Part shown: positions 24,080 through 35,517 of the stretch, piece by piece | How positions within the stretch are numbered: the first letter of the stretch is position 1 | Layout of the letters: every line of letters starts with the position of its first letter | Assembly (NCBI GenBank): GCA_034008185.1 | Contig: CM067084.1 | Span: forward strand, 5,165,385-5,229,384 | Direction: 5' to 3' | DNA length: 64,000 bases | DNA from: Gorsachius magnificus | Taxonomy: Eukaryota > Chordata > Aves > Pelecaniformes > Ardeidae | Notes under the pieces: model-generated | Told to the model about the DNA's origin: nothing | The model's input: the letters and a program-made list of their open reading frames with translations, nothing else | Databases searched by the model: none | Program-made: the position numbers and the translations under genes

Positions 24080-24600
24080 ACCTTTGTTCCTTTTTAGTAA
24101 TTAATGGTATTTTGGTGTTGTGACAGTTAAAAGCTGTCAACCAACAGTTCAGGCAAACCAAAACTGGTCCCTATGAACAATAATGTGACTTTATATTCTT
24201 GAGAATAAATATTTTATTAATATTCTTTTCCTGTGCCTTAAATGCAGAGTCTGAACGCTCATCTTTATTCTATTAAATTTTTTAGATGCTAGGATAAGAT
24301 AACACATTCCAATGTGTAATATTTTTCATATATATTTTCTGTCTTTGGGAAACCTTTTTTTAATTGTCAAAAGAGACTATTAGTATTAACCTGGTAAAAT
24401 CAAATTCAAATTAATGCAGACAGTTCATCATATAAAGTGATTCATATGCAAAGCACAGTATCTGTGCATAATTTAGTGAAATACAGAAGTTAATATCAAG
24501 AGTTTTAGGAAAAAGGAATTGCATCAAGTGTAATTTAACCTAATTGAGATTGATTTAAAATAATTTTATTTTGAAGGGAGATCTGATTCTTCAAAAGCAG
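24080..24600. promoter_or_regulatory. Candidate regulatory element with inverted MEIS/TGIF sites
   Basis: TGACAG (24121-24126) and CTGTCA (24134-24139) form an inverted pair seven bases apart, matching the MEIS/TGIF core on both strands. TAATTAATGG lies about 20 bases upstream. Downstream come a GATAAGATAAC GATA-type block (about 24294) and TATGCAAAG (about 24448). There is no open frame of 60 codons in the block. The role is inferred from motif density only. Confidence 0.35.
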
Positions 24601-24640
24601 TCTCATGGTACAGACTCCTCAGTATTAGAACTCTTATACT

Positions 24641-24663
24641 CTACCTAGTTCTACACTAGGTAG
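24641..24663. other. Perfect 9-bp inverted repeat
   Basis: CTACCTAGT (24641-24649) and ACTAGGTAG (24655-24663) are exact reverse complements around a five-base loop. It could be a hairpin in RNA or a dimeric protein site. There is no adjacent T-run or gene to suggest a terminator. Confidence 0.85.
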
Positions 24664-26446
24664 ATCAGTTTCTGTACTACCCAAATTTCATCAATTATCT
24701 CATGCTTTCAGTAACTTGCTACAATTCTCCATTTCTTCTTTCCTCATGGTAGCTCTCATCCATATAGACTTAGTAAGCAAGAGAATGCAGTATTACTGCT
24801 AATCAAGTCTTTCATTTGTCTGTATAAAGATACTTTTGACCAAGGGCTGTTGGGCTGTTCTGTCTTCTGCTATTCCTGTATCTTCTGTAGATATTCTCTA
24901 ATTTCAATAGACTTAATTCTTTGCTTTGTTCCATCAATGCCACTAAAACTGGTTGTCTTAATTGAGTGTGAAACACTTACCTGTATAGGGGCACTTGGGT
25001 ATAATACTGTGGGTAAACCAAGGAAAAAATTGTACAATTATTGGCTGGTTAGTTTAGTGGTTGTTTGATAAATTATTTGGCAACTGATACATCAACAACC
25101 ACAAAAATATTAGTAATCTAATGAACAGTAACAACATTTCTGTAAATTGCATTATATATCTGAAAACATTCTCAGTCTTTCAGATTGTAAATGGGTACTA
25201 TCTTGGTCATTTCAGAATTGAAGTTGCCACTATTTCTTCAATGAGTTTTAGAATGATTCCCATTGGTTTTAGTATATATTCTAATTTTTTAAAAAAATAC
25301 ATATTGGTCATAAACAGGGCTAAAACTGTGCAAATGAAAAATAATTTACGTTCAGTTTTTTAGAAGTCCAACGTAAGTTGAATGGGTAAAACATAGCAAG
25401 TGTGACTAAGATCTGCAGAAGGGCGTTACAGGTGATCTTTTTGGCTAAAGCCTTTTTTGCTTATTTGTTAGAAAGCTTAATTATGGGAACTTAATTTTTT
25501 TTCATTTAACGTGGAAAAGAGTAGTCACAAAGACTTTGAGGAAGGGGAATGTCTTGAAGAACGCGGTAGAACTGGTAGAACAGATGGAACAGAGTGCACT
25601 GTGAGCAGGAGGGATGATGTCAATGTCATTCTCATCCAGGTATTTCACAGCAGTGTCTTAAATCAGATTGAAGAAGCTGGAAATGAACCATCTTAACTCT
25701 CTCAATTTAATATTACAGTGTAAAAGCATGCTTTTTATCAAAATATGAGCATTGTCCATTGTTTTTACAACTAAAACATTTGGTAATATTTCAGCTTCAT
25801 TGAAACTTTTTGGTTTTACTCTTTTGAATCCATATGAGTAAACTATTTTGTTGGAAATTATCTCTCTAAGTACACTATTTTCTCCCTGTAATTTAAAGTA
25901 AGCACAATTGCTTAGTTTTAAAGGTTTTTCACTAACTGTTGGTTCTAGTTGCCAGGCAGTTCTGGTGTTCTTGGAACAGCCACGGAAGAATTAATTGAAG
26001 TTACTGCTTTGAAAGGTGTAGGTGGGATATCTAGAGTTTATCTTAGGGAAGAATATGTTGGGACATAACATATCTGTGTTAGTACTCTAACATAAATCCT
26101 CTGTACCTGTTAGTTGGTCCCTAGTTTGTGCCTTCTACGCTGTCCGAACACCTAATGGCAGTTAAAACTTGCTCTGCCTGTAAGGAAGATTTCCTATGCA
26201 CGTGCTTGCTAAATGTGGTGGAGCAGACTTAGTGTGCAGACGTGGATCGAACAGCTCAGTCCATGCACATCAGTTTCAGCCCTGGGCTTTCTGTACAGTA
26301 TTATCTGGCTGTCAGGACCCGTTCAAGTTGAGGAATTGGCTTTTGAGTCTGTCTGAAAACTATGATTTGGTATGAGGCTGTACCCCTAGCTAGGATGAGC
26401 CTCTGGCAAGCTCTCCTTCATTAATTCCAAAGTTAATGGATGATGA

Positions 26447-26515
26447 TGTTTGGGGGTTTTTGTTGTTGGTCGTTGGTGTGTTGTATATGTGGTTTGGGTT
26501 TTTGTTTGTGTGGTG
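26447..26515 (+). repeat. G/T-rich low-complexity tract
   Basis: Almost purely G and T, with a 24-base G/T-only run at 26447-26470 and another of about 25 bases at 26491-26515. It is strand-asymmetric rather than a regular microsatellite. The 77-codon frame at 26436-26669 takes its Phe/Val/Trp/Gly bias from it. Confidence 0.8.
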
Positions 26516-29500
26516 CATTCAGTTCTTAGGATTTTTCCTTACCTTTTTTACCCCCTTCAGTTTCCTATCTTTGTTTGGTTTCTATCCCACTTCAATTAAA
26601 AGAAAGCTTTCAAACATTCCAAGGTTTATTTTTCAGTTAATATATCTAGAATTTAAGGATTTTTGTTGATCTTTATGACAACTGTTCACTCACAGACTAC
26701 TTTAAACATATGGAATTGAACAACTGTTACTAGGCATGTCCCATGCAAAAAACAGAATCTAGAGAATCTCATGCTGAAACACAGAAAGATTTCTAGCTTT
26801 CTAACCAGGAGAAACCAGGGATGGCATTCAATTTCATCAGACTTTAGACATCTGCAGATCTCTAGGAACATGTAATTGCCTACATTGAAGGTAGTAATCA
26901 TGAACTCTGTGTTCAGGGGGAAGAACCAGATTCTTCTGGGATACAATTTGTCTAACTTAATTTATTTCTCTACTTTAAGATTAAATAAACTGTACTTTAG
27001 AGGTGCATGTTTCTCTCTGATGCTAGAGGACATCTGTATAGTTGATGTTTCAACTTTGAGAAGAGTCCTATTCCAAATGAGCTGCTGACAGGGCAACAGG
27101 AAACCCATAGGAGTGTGGAGGATCTTCTAAGAAAAAGGACTGAGCAAACCTCAGCAAGACTCTCTTCCCAGCCCCTTTAGCGCTCTATTTACAGTTAATA
27201 CTGTTATTTACAGTATTACTTTTAAATGTATTAACCACAAATCAAGTAAAACTACCTTCTGAGATGTTCAGGAAGAATTCGGTCAACTTAAAATTTTAGC
27301 TTACTGTGGCGTAACTTTTAAGTGTAGGTAAGACACTATGGAAAGGAAGTAAACAAGATAGATTGAGACAAAAAAAGGGAAGAGGGAATAATACCATCCA
27401 AATTCTGGAGATTTGCTGGGGAAGGGCTTTGGAATGTTGTTCTAGACTGCTACTTCTGAGAAGGATTATGAATTATATTTGCATTCTAGGAGTGGTCTCT
27501 TAAGGTCAAAGATGCTACTTCTCAGACGAGTTAGCTTTAGGTGGTCTGCATGTTTCAAAGTAGCCTGGTGAAAAGTCACCTGTCCAGGGGGAAAAAAAAA
27601 AATCCAACATGTAAGACTGATATGGGTTTTCATAACAATGAGAAAAGACCCCACTCCAAAGCCAGAAACTTTGAGGCCTTTTGGGAAAGGAGTCGTTTAG
27701 GGTCGCTGCAGTCCTTCCTTGCCCTTCTCCCTCATCTCTCCATTATAAATGGTTGTTGGCATTTAGTTGCTGCACCTGAATACCACTATTTGTTTTGCAT
27801 GTGCTGTATCTGATGGATCTGATACTTTGTCCACCTTACAAATTACTGACATTTAAAGCTGCTTGTTTCTTGTAATAAAGCTGAGTTTGAGATTGTGGAC
27901 TAAATAATAAGGGCATGGATAGCAAGGGTGCTGTAGAATCACAAGGCTGTCATGTTAACAAAAACCCCCATAGTATTGTATTTTAATGGATGGTAATTAC
28001 AGTGAGTGAAACAGGAAGCTATACAGTGTATTAGGAGAAGATACAGTTTAAAACAAAAGTGGAAGAGGTACTGAGGCATGGATGAATTAAATATCAAGAG
28101 ATTCCTTATGCACAGTGTACCAGTCCTTTAATGGCAGCTGATAACAAGATGATCAGTGCTGCAGTGGAATGATGGTGGGCGTGCTGTGCAGTCAGTCAAC
28201 AACACATGAGCTGGAAAAGATAAATTCAAAGCAGCATAGAGCACTGTAGCTCAAACATGGAAAATTTAATTAATATCAGTGAAATTTGGCCAGATGTGGG
28301 ATAGTGCTACTTACTCTTTTACTTTGGATCCTCCTTTGATTTATGCTTCCCTTAGTTTTCTTGTGATATAGTGGTAATGTTGTTTGTAATTATAGTTAAG
28401 CAAAAAGGAAAAGTGAGGCATGATAGTTGTACAAAAATGCAGAAAAAGTTGAAAACAGGAGAAAGTAACAAAGATGCACTTATGGTAAAAATGAAGATGT
28501 GAAGGATGAATGAGCTGAGAGTTCAGGTCAGGGCTGTTCAGGATCCTCCCAGGTTGCAGCTAAGAACAAAAGTACTTGCGTAACTTTGTACAGTTGCACT
28601 TTGGTGTTTCATAGTTTGATAAATGCTAGCTTGGCACTTAGTACAATCAGGAACAGTATTAACCTCGTGAATATTCTTTACTTCCATTTGAAGTAGCCAC
28701 AAGATGAACATGTTCTGGCACAGTGTTTCCTGCAGTTTTCGAGACTAAGCACGGAGCAAGTCACTGTGCTGGTTATCATGGGAAGCTTTGCTCAGACAGC
28801 TCTACTTTCTGTGATGCAACCAATGACGCTATCAGTATTGCAGTTGGGCAAACCAGTAAGCAGAACAGCTAAGGTAAAGGGTGTTGGTGGTATTTTCTGA
28901 ACAGGAGTGGCTGGGTGGAATGGGGAATTTTCCTTACAGTCAGACTTTCTAAACGTAAAAATAGGTGTCTGAGAAAGTAAAATAAACGTAGTAAACTCTC
29001 CCCTGCACTATCAGTTCTGAAACAATACCGTTAAGACACTGAAATAATTCATTTACATAGGCTTTCTAACAACTCATCAATTTTGATCCTTTTTTTTAAT
29101 TTAACTTTGTTTTTACATTTTATTTTCATTGTAACCCTGGAAATATTGGCTGAGGAGGTGGGAAGATGAGCAGACATGAAACTGGGCACGATTCCAGTAA
29201 ATGTCATCAGAATTTTGACACAATCAAAGTGTTTTTCTGGAGTGTTTGGATTCTTTCAAATAGGCGTTTGCTCTCCTAAAGCTGTTCTGTCAGAAGAGTT
29301 TTGACCGACTCAGATATCTATCTGCAGGATAAAGCAAACTTTTGCTGCAAGAGGATTTATTCTGCTTATGAGTATAGCCTGAAGGCCCTGAAAGTGAACT
29401 GCTACAGAGAAGACTGAAATAAGTTTTGCGTTTTCATTCCTCAAGAAAGAGGAAGGCATGCAGTGACTTTCTGCTGGAAAAGCTGGAAAAATGTACAGTT

Positions 29501-30612
29501 TTGTTTAGCAGAATTATTCCTACTTGATAATAAGTAGGCGGAGAGAGAGGATGTGCTCATTTTACCTGTTTCTCCTTGCCCATCTTTTATGATCTCCATT
29601 CGTTTCCCGGAGATAAATTTCCATTCTGTGTCCTTGTTGCTGTATTCTTTTGTCTTACAAATGACCTGGATATGAGAGCAGGGAAATGGGGGGTTCCTTG
29701 CATAAGAATATTGTCTTATTTTCAATTAAGATCTAAAATTTTATAGTTAGGTCATTAGAATTGAATAAATAAAACCCCATCTATCGGGGAGAAAATCTAT
29801 GGTAAGTACGCTCATAGAGATAACCTTACAAAATAGTGTATTTCAAGAGAATATTAGTCTGGGCAGGGAAGGGCAGAAATAATGCATGTAAATGTAGGAA
29901 AGAGCTGACAAATGGTACTTTTCAACAAATAGGCTCTTTTTGTGGATAAAAAGCTCCAAATGAGTAACCCCTGAGGAAATCAATTCCCAAACGGCTGTAT
30001 AATCCTCCGAGGCCAGCTCCAGTGCTCTTTTTGTCTCTAATTGTATTGACAGCTGGTAGTTCCAACTTTCTGGCAGTTTATCTTCCCACTGCATATTTAT
30101 TGAGAGGTTTCTTGTCATAGTATTGACCATACATTAATAAGGAAGTGGTGGATAACAGCAAAATCCCTACGGTCCTGACAGATGTTTTCTTGGTATGGGA
30201 GCTTTTGCCGACAGCAATGGGCCTTGTGGCATATGCACAACAAAGTGAAACTTAACATTTTTGAATAAAAATAAAGCATTAGTTAAATGGAAGTGAGTCA
30301 AGGATCTATATTCAGTTCCTGATTTAAAACCAGATTGTCATGGTAATTTTTTTACATAGACACATGCGAAATTATATGGAGATAAACATGCAAAGCTAAA
30401 ATAAATGTAAAGCAAATGCTGAGAAGATTATGGTGATTTCAGTTTCTTCATAAGATGATGATTCTGAACAAGAAATTATGGAAAAAGACAACTTCTGACT
30501 TAAGGTTGTGGGGTTGTGTGTCGGTCTTCAGCAAAATTAAGTGATTTATTTATGGTGTGATACAAAAGTCCAAATAAATAAACCATCCAACCCCCCCTGC
30601 CAAACAGACGAC

Positions 30613-30652
30613 AAAAAAAAAAAAGCCCCACCAAAAACCAAAACCACCCACT
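30613..30652 (+). repeat. A12 plus A/C-rich tract
   Basis: A12 (30613-30624) followed by GCCCCACC and repeated CCAAAAACCAAAACC units. It is the complement-strand counterpart of the G/T-rich tracts elsewhere in the window. Confidence 0.8.
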
Positions 30653-31199
30653 CCTCTTTACTACAGAGATGGCTGAGGTATCTAGGTTGTCCTGTTTCTA
30701 TCTTTTGCAGCTCTTGCAACACCTTTCTCCAAATAAAGCCATGTGTTCCTGGTCACTTATACAAGGTGGTGGTGTACTGTTCTATTGGAAGCATGTAAGC
30801 AGTAAGGGGTCTGTGTTTATATGTATGTGCACGTGCATCTGGTCTCATTTTTGTAGCCCAGTTATGACTACCTAATGCAAGTATTTGATAGCCTAAAGTA
30901 CAGATACTGTTACTTATGGAGTCTTAAACTCATCCATGCTGGATAAGACTGGCTGAAACATCATTTATAAAACCTTCCATAGTGCCTCTTAGACTTTTCC
31001 TGGGACCCCAAATAGTGTGCGAGTAGAACAAGCTGCTTGTGGCTAGTTCCACCTACAGCTTGCCAGAAAAAAAATTACTGTTCTTGTCATGTGTGTGCTT
31101 GCTGTTTGCGCTGATTGATTGCCTTTTCTCAGAAGACAGCAAAATGGTGTACTGTGTCTGCGTGTTACCAGGCAGGTACAGACATTTCTGAGCATGTAA

Positions 31200-31610
31200 T
31201 TCTTAGACACCAGCTCCTTTTTTGTCTCTCAAAGTAAATCTTCTACTGCTCATATGGATATAATAAAGTCCTCTTGTTCACAGACAAGGCACTAAGATGT
31301 CATAAATATAGATGTATAAATATTCTCCAAACAGGGCTTTTATACTGATCATCTGAGCAGACCTCTTTGTTGTCTGCTGTCATCTTTGTTTATGAGACCC
31401 TGCTCTGTAAATCAGCACCTTCCTGCTAATTCCTTTTGTATGGCAGATATTTGGACCAGTAAGTACAGCACTTTAAATGGTTTTGCACAGTGACTGCTGC
31501 CTTAATGACCTTTAATTGTAATGACTATATCTGTGTATTAACATTTAATATTCATATTTTATTCAAGCCATCCACTGAACTTTTGGCAGGCACTAGGAAA
31601 AAGTATACTC
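31200..31610. promoter_or_regulatory. Candidate conserved non-coding element
   Basis: Non-repetitive sequence, no frame of 60 codons, even motif density. TTAATGACC (31502-31510) and GTAATGAC (about 31518-31525) flank TTTAATT, giving repeated homeodomain cores in 25 bases. CATAAATATAGATG and ATAAATATTC provide MEF2/forkhead-like AT motifs. It is one of the more enhancer-like stretches by eye, but unverified. Confidence 0.35.
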
Positions 31611-33179
31611 CTTTATAAAGTCAGCTTGGTAATAGTTGTCTATTCATTGCAACTAAGGCACGCTATTATAGTGCTTTATATTTGCTTCCCTTATGTGTAT
31701 CCCTTACATTGTCTGCAGAACGTTCAGAGTGAACTAATGAAAGTCCTCACAACAACTATGTTATCAGGTCATTTAATTTTTTTCCAGCTCAGTCAGTATG
31801 AAGTCCCAGTCCGGTAATGTAGCAGGTGAAAACTCATCCCTGACTTGCTAAAGATTTGAAAATGTTAGAGCCTTATGAGGTGTTTTAGTCTTGTACCTTC
31901 TTCATGAAAGCTAAGCATCTATGATGCTTTCTGTGTCTCATGTCCTCTAGCTCTTGGTGCCCCTGCTCCCAAGTTCAGCCCATGTTCAATAAGTAGTTCT
32001 GGTTTTATTTGTAGCATAAGCTCTGGGGTTTCTGCTGCAGTACGTTTGGCAAGGCACTTCTGCCTGCTGACTTGACTTTGAAACTTCAGCAGTTCAGGAG
32101 GAAATGAACCCAGTAATGGCACAACAGATTAGGAGCTTTATAGCTAAATGTGATCAAAAGAACAGGAGTAAAGTTTTATTTAAACGCTAGTGTTGAATTC
32201 CAAGCCTAGCATCTTGCTTCTGAGGTTTAACAGCTTAGTTCAACAAAGCTTTGTAGCACAGCAGCAAAATTCTTAAGCTGTTATGAGGACTTGGAAATTG
32301 TTTAGATGGAGCAGAAACCGAAAGCAATCAGGAGTTACTAGGGCGGCTTTGGGAGAAAAGATGCAGTTCAGATGGTTGTTCAGATGGAAGTGCATTCCCT
32401 CAGAGACTGTATCTGCCTCTCTGCGCTGTAGATGCCACTGTGGATTTAAATCAATACAAGTGTCAATGAACATTTTGGTTTTTGCACAGCCCTAGATAAG
32501 AATAGGTGGTTCTTTCTAGTACAGCTTCCTGCTGAGCTCACGGAGAATACCTTTTAGCATATATGGCCTCTTGAGTAAGTTGCATAAGAATACACACACG
32601 TACCAAAAAAAGATTGTGTTGGAGAAGATAATTTTTCTTTAGTTGTGTGTGCTCTTGATGATTCAAGAGAATGAAATACTAAGACAGGCCTAGAAAGTTG
32701 ATGAAGTGACCTAAGGCCAGAAGTGAGGACAGTGAGGAATTTGCCAAACAAGGGGAGACTGCAGTACAGAACAAGACATCGTTCGATCCTGTGGAAGGTT
32801 CAGCATAGCGTTGCTAGGTTTGGAAAAGAAGGTTGTTGCGCTCATCTACAGTAGTATGTGTTAGCTCTAGATTTCATGACAATAGCAAATATTATAGATA
32901 CATAAACAGACCCTAGCAATAATTGATTTTCTGGTTCATCTCAAATTTAATAAACTGTGCTTTCTGAACATTATTTTACAAAATTTTAATATCTTATCAT
33001 GACAACCTGTTTTCCTGAGATGACATATTACAGACCTTTCTCATAAAGCAGCTTTAATCTCTATTTCTCAAACATCTATCATTAAGTATATTCTGCCTGT
33101 GCCTCAAAAGAAAATCAGATTAGAAGCAGACAAGGAATTCTTAACAGTGTGGTTTACTTTGAGAGAGATATTAATGTTG
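31611..33179. other. Non-coding DNA, no gene seen
   Basis: Overlapping frames of 66 (-) and 70 (+) codons at 32273-32495 share a stop-poor stretch with an internal GTTCAGATGG direct repeat near 32366-32388. No recognised product, RNA or transposon. Confidence 0.6.
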
Positions 33180-33800
33180 ATTTGATTTTTAGGCTGTTGT
33201 GTTTTATGGTGTGCATTTTGATTACATCTGATTAACTTAAGGGGAGGCTATAAGAGATGAAAGATTAAGTCATGCTATTTTGAGGGAGATAAAGGATGAT
33301 GGATGATGAGAACTAAATAACCCACTTGACCAAGCTAATGTGGCCAGTAATCATTAGTCACCTGTGTGATGCTCATGGTGCTTCACCATCTACAAATGAG
33401 CAATACAAACCTGATTTTATAAATACTTTTTCAAATAAAAGCGCTGTTCACTGTCGTCTTTGATTTCAAATTACATTTAATTTGATTATTTTGATGGCCA
33501 TGAGGTATTTGGGGAAAAAAAAGCAAGTGTCCAAAGCTTTCTAAATTAAAGCACAAATACTCCTTTTTCCAAAAACTTTGAAAGCTCATTTATCATGTGA
33601 CTGTCTCTGTACTGACTGTGCAGAATTAGCAGTTTGCTAATGTCGGAACCAAAAAGCCAAAAACTACATGGGAGAAGTAACTCAAAAACCTTATAATTAA
33701 GAATTAATTTAAGATGACTCAAACTTTTATAGGTAATGCTACTCCTGGAAAAAAATCCTCATGTGGAACTTTTATCACAAATGCAGGTAATTTATAACTA
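33180..33800. promoter_or_regulatory. Candidate regulatory element with TAAT-type palindrome
   Basis: Contains the exact inverted repeat ATTAGCA-GTT-TGCTAAT (33625-33641), a TAATTAAGAATTAATTTAA block (about 33694-33712), GATTAAGTCATGC and CAAGCTAATGTGG. There is no open frame of 60 codons. The texture suggests one or two adjacent conserved elements. Function is inferred. Confidence 0.35.
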
Positions 33801-33920
33801 TGAGATTGCATAACCTAACTTAAATCCTGTGAGCGTTGAAAAGTAGGTTATGGTTGGGCACTTACCTCCTTGAGAGCACTTTTGGCAATCATTTCCACTG
33901 TTTCTGTGATCTAAATAATA

Positions 33921-33935
33921 TTGTTGTTGTTGTTG
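33921..33935 (+). repeat. (TTG)5 microsatellite
   Basis: Five perfect TTG units followed by CTG. Too short to be notable except as a possible marker. Confidence 0.9.
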
Positions 33936-34179
33936 CTGTAGGGTGTGTGGCTGGATTAGAGAGAGCAGGATCACAGGTTAGCCTAACTGGGACATATTTA
34001 TAGAAATTAAGTTGGTATCTTCCAAGTGTGAGAATTTGTTTGAATTTTTTAAAGTATATTTAGCACTCTGGTCCTTCTCCAAACAATTAGCAATTGTTGC
34101 TTTAAATGCATTATTTTTAGAATATCACTGTCAGCATTTTGTAATCTTATTTACTCTGGATTCAAGAACTAACAACAAT

Positions 34180-34660
34180 AAAAAGCAAAGGTCATTAAGC
34201 AAATAATGCTATTTTGAAAGTTTCGGGAGTCTGGCAAATGGCATAAGGTTTCCTTTCAAATCTGGACTAACCTGGGCTATGAATGAGCCTTTTAATGAAA
34301 AGGGCAGCTTTGAATGTAGTCCCCAAGGGTAATTATCATTTTCTGGGATCTTATTAGCATGCAAAGTGGCATAGATGCAATAGCAATATGAGCCTCGGGA
34401 GCCAACTAAGGGGACAGTAATGCATATATTATTATAGCTTGTGCAATAATATTTAGCTGTATCAAGGGATGCATTGGAAAGACTTCTCCGGCTTATCCAA
34501 GCATTTTATATAGTTTTTAATGCCATAATATATTAATGTATTATATCTGAGATTAGAGCTTCATTGTCGATTTAGAAGGCAAAGGTTGCAGTTTATTCAT
34601 TACAGAAAGTTGGATTATAGTAAACATGAAGTGATTTGGATGAGCTAGACCTGTGCTTTG
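34180..34660. promoter_or_regulatory. Best candidate conserved non-coding element
   Basis: About 480 bases with no simple repeat and, beyond 34206 where a 64-codon frame ends, no open frame of 60 codons. Recognisable sites include TAATTA (34330-34335), TTATTAGCATGCAAAG with an octamer-like ATGCAAAG (34359-34366), and a long TA-rich core (about 34418-34545) interrupted by GC-containing motifs such as TCTCCGGCTTATCC. This mix is what deeply conserved vertebrate enhancers usually look like. The 34861-34928 CR1 fragment begins about 200 bases to its right. Confidence 0.42.
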
Positions 34661-34860
34661 TGGTTGTCAGTCATTTCATTTGGGCTTGGTTTCTGGTTTT
34701 GTGGTAGAGATTTATTTGGGGGAGGATTTGACATTTTGGCTAGTGAAATCTCAACTTAATCCAAGTAAAGTTTTCTGAAGTTTTGTGGAAATGTGGTACT
34801 TAAGTACACATCCTTAATATGGGACTTTGTTAATACCCAGTTGTGCAGAATGTATGTTCA

Positions 34861-34928
34861 CCCTGCTTTGAGCAGGGGAATTGAGCCAGAAGACCCAGGG
34901 TCCTTCAAACCTAAATATTTGTATGAGA
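34861..34928 (+). mobile_element. CR1 LINE 3'-end fragment (old)
   Basis: CCCTGCTTTGAGCAGGGGAA, then an ATTGAGCCAGAAGACCCAGG stretch, then GTCCTTCAAACCTAAATATT correspond in order to the CR1 3' terminus (CCTGCTT.AGCAGGGGG / TTGGACTAGATGA.CTCCAGAGG / TCCCTTCCAACC.TAA.ATTCT). Only the last 70 or so bases remain, and the terminal octamers have decayed. This is a 5'-truncated insertion, as is usual for CR1. Confidence 0.72.
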
Positions 34929-35230
34929 CTACACCTGTGTGCTGCCTGTGCATACCTCACTGTTGCTGAATTAATAAATTAATTAAAAATAGATGGCCAT
35001 GTTCTTCACCTTCAATTTGGCTACCCTTTCTAGGAAAGGAAGCGTGGCCATGGAGGTGAGCGTTGACCTAATGTTGTTTGCAGGCACTGAAGTAATTTAT
35101 TCTGCCCATAGGTCAGGTCTTGGTTCATGTGGAAAGGGGCTAATAAAGCAATTTGCTTTGACATAATTCTATTGCAGAAAAGCCTGTCTTTCTGTTTCTT
35201 AACACAGTGGCACATGTAGATACTTCAAGA

Positions 35231-35517
35231 GATCCCTAGTTTGCTCTCCTGCTCACAGCAGGGGCAGCTCTGAGATCAGACCAGGTTGCTTTTGGGCTTT
35301 ATCCAGTTGGGGCTTGAAAGCCTCTGCGGGGGTAGAGGCTGCACAGCCTCCCTGGACAGCCTCTTTAGTGCCTACCTGCCCTCACAGGCAAAAAGCTGCC
35401 CATCATATCCACTGTGAACCTCTCCTGTTTCAGCTTAAATCTGTTGCTTCTTGTCTTCCCTCCACATACCACTGTGAAGAGCCTGGCTCTGTCCTCTCCC
35501 TCTGACAAACTCCCTTC
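35231..35517 (-). mobile_element. CR1 LINE fragment, antisense
   Basis: On the + strand this is the antisense of the avian CR1 3' region. AGATCAGACCAGGTTGC, TTTATCCAGTTGGGGCTTGA, then a diverged GACAGCC..TTTAGTGCC, CAGCTTAAATCTGTTGCTTC and GAAGAGCCTGGCTCTGTCC all fall in the expected order. It is GC-richer than its surroundings. A 63-codon frame (35314-35505) runs antisense through it and has no meaning. Reverse-transcriptase coding sequence is degraded and no intact ORF2 is present. Confidence 0.88.

Larger units (their letters stand above)
24664..31199. other. Non-coding DNA, no gene seen
   Basis: A long featureless stretch. Frames of 60-95 codons (for example 29843-30130, -, 95 codons, and 27541-27813, +, 90 codons) have no recognised homologue. 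The 61-codon frame at 25511-25696 opens from GTG. Low-complexity items are A11 near 27591-27601, G/T-rich DNA at 26447-26515 and A/C-rich DNA at 30613-30652. No transposon was recognised. Confidence 0.6.

Noticed and set aside
25511..25696. Charged 61-codon frame with a CAG|GTATTT donor at 25640
   Set aside because: The frame opens from GTG, no convincing acceptor is in place upstream, and no homologue is recognised.
35314..35505. 63-codon frame in GC-rich DNA
   Set aside because: It lies wholly inside the antisense CR1 fragment and is read against the element's coding strand.
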